From: Haemophilus_D parainfluenzae_AD | Lineage (GTDB): Bacteria; Pseudomonadota; Gammaproteobacteria; Enterobacterales; Pasteurellaceae | Strand: one strand, 5' to 3' | DNA: 7,297 bases | Assembly (NCBI RefSeq): GCF_001679325.1 | Contig: NZ_LZMX01000004.1 | Shown: in pieces, positions 5,571-7,297 of the stretch | Layout: each line of letters begins with the position of its first letter | Numbering within the stretch: position 1 is the stretch's first letter | Notes under the pieces: model-generated | What the model was told of the DNA's origin: nothing | What the model saw: the letters and a program-made list of their open reading frames with translations, nothing else | Database searches by the model: none | Translations under genes and position numbers: made by a program

Positions 5571-6662
5571 ATGAAAAACAACAAGAAAACATCACCACTT
5601 TTACTTTCTGCACTTCGCAATCTCTCTGCGTTCGCTATTTACGATTTATCTGATACCGAAATACTCATTCTTCTTAAAAATGCTCGTTGGGGAAATTCTC
5701 ATTGTTTTCATACTGTTCAATGCCCTCGTTGCCAGATTGAGCATAAAGCCTATTTTATTTCTTCTCGTAAGCAATGGCAGTGCAAGCATTGCCAACATCG
5801 TTTTTCTGTAAAAAGTGGTACGATTTTTCAGCACACTAAACTTTCCCTAAAAAAGCTACTGTTATCAGTTTATTATTTCACTATCAATAGTAAAGGTATT
5901 TCTGCGCTTAACTTATCTCGTCATATTGGCGTGCAATATAAAACGTCATGGGCATTACTACATAAATTCCGTGAAGCAGTTGAAAAAACGCAAGATTACA
6001 CACCACTCACTGGCATTATTCATATTGATGGTTGTTATGTGAATAACTACCTTCGCCCCAAAAATTTTAAACATAAGCGAATTGATAGACGTAAGAGATG
6101 TCACCAACGTAAAGATAAATCCTGCGTTATGGTTTTCCGTCAACAAGCTGCAAATCAGGAAATAATAAAAGGAGCCGACCGCACACTCGTTGCATTAGTT
6201 AAAGAGGAAAATGCTAATGATATGTTTGCTTTAACACATCGCTTAGTCGCACCAAAATCTACAATTTGTGCTGATGAAAATCCTGCTTATGATGGCTTGG
6301 CATTTCACTATGACTTATGTCGCGTAAATCATTCGCAAGAATATTGCTCGATTGACGGCACCACCAATAACCTAGCAGAATCCTTCTTTGCTAGATTTAG
6401 AAGAATGATTATGGGTGTGTATCATAAGATGGGAAATAATTACATGATGCACTATGCGAATGAAACCGCATGGCGTGAGGATTTTCGTTACCAGTCAGAT
6501 AAAGACAAATTCGACAACGTACTAAAACGCTGTTTGAAAGCCAGACCTTCACGAGATTTAACTGGTTACTGGCAGGGAAATAAGAAACCTGCGGCAAAAT
6601 TCGGATTAGAAAGTTTATGTTTGGAAGCCTCAAACGATAACCAATATTTAGCCGTAGCCTAA
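5571..6662 (+). CDS. Transposase B, IS1595/ISXO2-like, DDE-type (363 aa)
   Basis: A second complete transposase of the same family as transposase A. The zinc ribbon has C51/C54 (CPRC) and C71/C74 (CKHC), then FSVKSGTIF. The catalytic core has D153 in IHIDGCYV, D235 in CADENPAYD, and the block NNLAESFFARFRRMIMG (266-282) with N266/N267 and E270. Where transposase A has K275, this protein has R277, a conservative change in the family's D-D-(N/E)-K signature. It also has a longer C-terminal tail, ending about 20 residues beyond the point matching the end of A. I chose ATG 5571 because it aligns best with the N-terminus of A; ATG 5550 or TTG 5544 would add 7 or 9 residues. An A8 run (5564-5571) precedes this start. 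The 160-aa gene follows after 28 bases. Confidence 0.93.
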   Translation: MKNNKKTSPLLLSALRNLSAFAIYDLSDTEILILLKNARWGNSHCFHTVQCPRCQIEHKAYFISSRKQWQCKHCQHRFSVKSGTIFQHTKLSLKKLLLSVYYFTINSKGISALNLSRHIGVQYKTSWALLHKFREAVEKTQDYTPLTGIIHIDGCYVNNYLRPKNFKHKRIDRRKRCHQRKDKSCVMVFRQQAANQEIIKGADRTLVALVKEENANDMFALTHRLVAPKSTICADENPAYDGLAFHYDLCRVNHSQEYCSIDGTTNNLAESFFARFRRMIMGVYHKMGNNYMMHYANETAWREDFRYQSDKDKFDNVLKRCLKARPSRDLTGYWQGNKKPAAKFGLESLCLEASNDNQYLAVA

Positions 6663-6690
6663 ACAATTTAAAGCAACACAAGGAGCAATG

Positions 6691-7173
6691 ATGGAAACCA
6701 TGACACACACGCCACTTAACGTGGATTTAAAAAAGATGGACTATGAAACATTCAAAACTTTTATGCGAGAACTGGCTCAGATGTATTCAAACGTAAAAGA
6801 TGATGCCTATCTGTTGTTCTATCACAATTTGCGAGAACTTGCGAAAGAAGTCAGTACTTTACCTCGTAATCCATTGATATTTTATGGAGCCTATGAAATT
6901 GTTAATAATCAGGTAGTCATGGCGATATTTGAAATGCAATTTACCGATGAAGTGTTTGAAACTGAAGATGGGAAACCTTATCAAATGCTTTCTATTATTA
7001 GTAGTTTTGCAGAAGATAAAATCTATCTACGTTGTCCGACTAAAATTAGAGAACACCTCACCCAACCTGAATACGTTACTCTCTGCGAACAGGCTTATCC
7101 TACAATGATGGAACAAATGTTGCTAGAGGAGCAACGAGAAAGACTTTTTAAAAGAAAACAGAAAAGCGAGTAA
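6691..7173 (+). CDS. Unrecognised accessory protein downstream of transposase B (160 aa)
   Basis: I do not recognise this protein. It is probably soluble: no signal peptide or membrane segment is visible. Residues about 12-58 look helical (KKMDYETFKTFMREL and following), and about 62-115 look like beta strands (LIFYGAYEIV, VVMAIFEMQF, LSIISSF, KIYLRC). Residues about 117-150 are helical again, ending in a basic tail (RLFKRKQK). It does not resemble the coiled-coil pair at the left end. AAGGAG (6680-6685) is five bases before ATG 6691 and only two before ATG 6688, so 6691 is preferred. It follows transposase B by 28 bases with no terminator between, so they form an operon, and it occupies the place the 140-aa protein has behind transposase A. 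A role in transposition is inferred from this position alone. Confidence 0.8.
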   Translation: METMTHTPLNVDLKKMDYETFKTFMRELAQMYSNVKDDAYLLFYHNLRELAKEVSTLPRNPLIFYGAYEIVNNQVVMAIFEMQFTDEVFETEDGKPYQMLSIISSFAEDKIYLRCPTKIREHLTQPEYVTLCEQAYPTMMEQMLLEEQRERLFKRKQKSE

Positions 7174-7218
7174 TGGAAAAATAAGTATAATTCTGTAAAA
7201 TACACTCATAGTAAAAAC

Positions 7219-7247
7219 AATGCCCTTATCGAAATAAGGGCATTTTT
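7219..7247 (+). terminator. Right-end intrinsic terminator, probably bidirectional
   Basis: Bases 7219-7229 (AATGCCCTTAT) pair perfectly with 7234-7244 (ATAAGGGCATT) across a CGAA loop, followed by T residues to 7247. On the minus strand the stem is followed by TGTTTTT, so it can also stop transcription entering from the right. It ends the transposase B operon. Confidence 0.9.
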
Positions 7248-7268
7248 GTATGGTTTTGTTTAAATTTT

Positions 7269-7297
7269 GGTCTTTGTGCAACTGCTACATAATACCG
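7269..7297 (-). repeat. Right terminal inverted repeat, 29 bp
   Basis: It is the exact reverse complement of bases 1-29 and ends the window at CGGTATTATG read inward. It lies 22 bases beyond the right terminator. Confidence 0.95.

Larger units (their letters stand above)
1..7297. mobile_element. Complete TIR-bounded transposon with two IS1595-type transposases and a restriction-modification cargo
   Basis: The first and last 29 bases are exact reverse complements, and the match breaks at base 30. Inside lie two transposase genes of the IS1595/ISXO2 type, three small accessory genes that flank them, a repressor and a restriction-modification gene. Intrinsic terminators sit just inside both ends. 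Some IS1595-family elements are known to carry passenger genes, so a long cargo-bearing member is plausible, but two transposases in one element is not the usual plan. The target duplication, about 8 bp in this family, would lie outside the window and cannot be checked. The alternative is two elements nested or fused, but no internal TIR copies were seen to support it. Confidence 0.88.

Noticed and set aside
7269..7297. Outward -10 box (CATAAT) within the TIR that might drive neighbouring genes.
   Set aside because: No -35 box lies at a suitable distance; the nearest T-rich hexamer is a poor match.

Overview
The whole window looks like one mobile element seen end to end. Bases 1-29 and 7269-7297 are perfect inverted copies of each other, and every gene lies between them. 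Low G+C content, Shine-Dalgarno style starts, strong intrinsic terminators and a short tandem-repeat switch suggest a Gram-negative host such as Pasteurellaceae, Moraxellaceae or Neisseriaceae. That assignment is a guess, because no host-specific marker is present.

Layout, left to right. A terminal inverted repeat is followed by a 14-bp hairpin (48-84) that is both terminator-like and overlaps the ribosome binding site of the first gene. Next is a coiled-coil plus winged-helix-like protein (89-586, +), which converges on a related smaller protein (1037-615, -). The latter lies 4 nt behind an IS1595/ISXO2-type transposase (2079-1042, -), here called transposase A. A 131-bp divergent control region separates transposase A from an XRE/CI-like repressor gene (2211-2543, +). 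After the repressor come a small leader ORF made largely of eleven 8-bp repeats (2585-2675) and an 869-aa single-chain restriction-modification enzyme (2722-5331) with its own terminator (5371-5399). A 217-bp regulatory stretch precedes a second, diverged transposase of the same family (5571-6662, +), here called transposase B. It is followed by an unrecognised 160-aa gene (6691-7173), a terminator (7219-7247) and the right terminal repeat.

How it may work (inference). The element carries two full-length paralogous transposases pointing outward, each leading a two-gene operon, with a regulated restriction-modification cargo in the middle. The repressor gene faces transposase A, and a palindrome lies exactly between the -35 and -10 boxes of A's best promoter. 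A different palindrome occupies the same position in the best candidate promoter for transposase B. The 8-bp repeat is not a multiple of three. Counting frames shows that in one of three repeat states the leader ORF would stop overlapping the restriction enzyme's start codon, while in the other two it stops about 42-46 nt earlier. This suggests phase variation through translational coupling rather than through fusion to the enzyme. The present 11-copy state is an uncoupled one.

The strongest candidates for something undescribed are the dual-transposase architecture with its paired accessory proteins and the repeat-controlled leader ORF.
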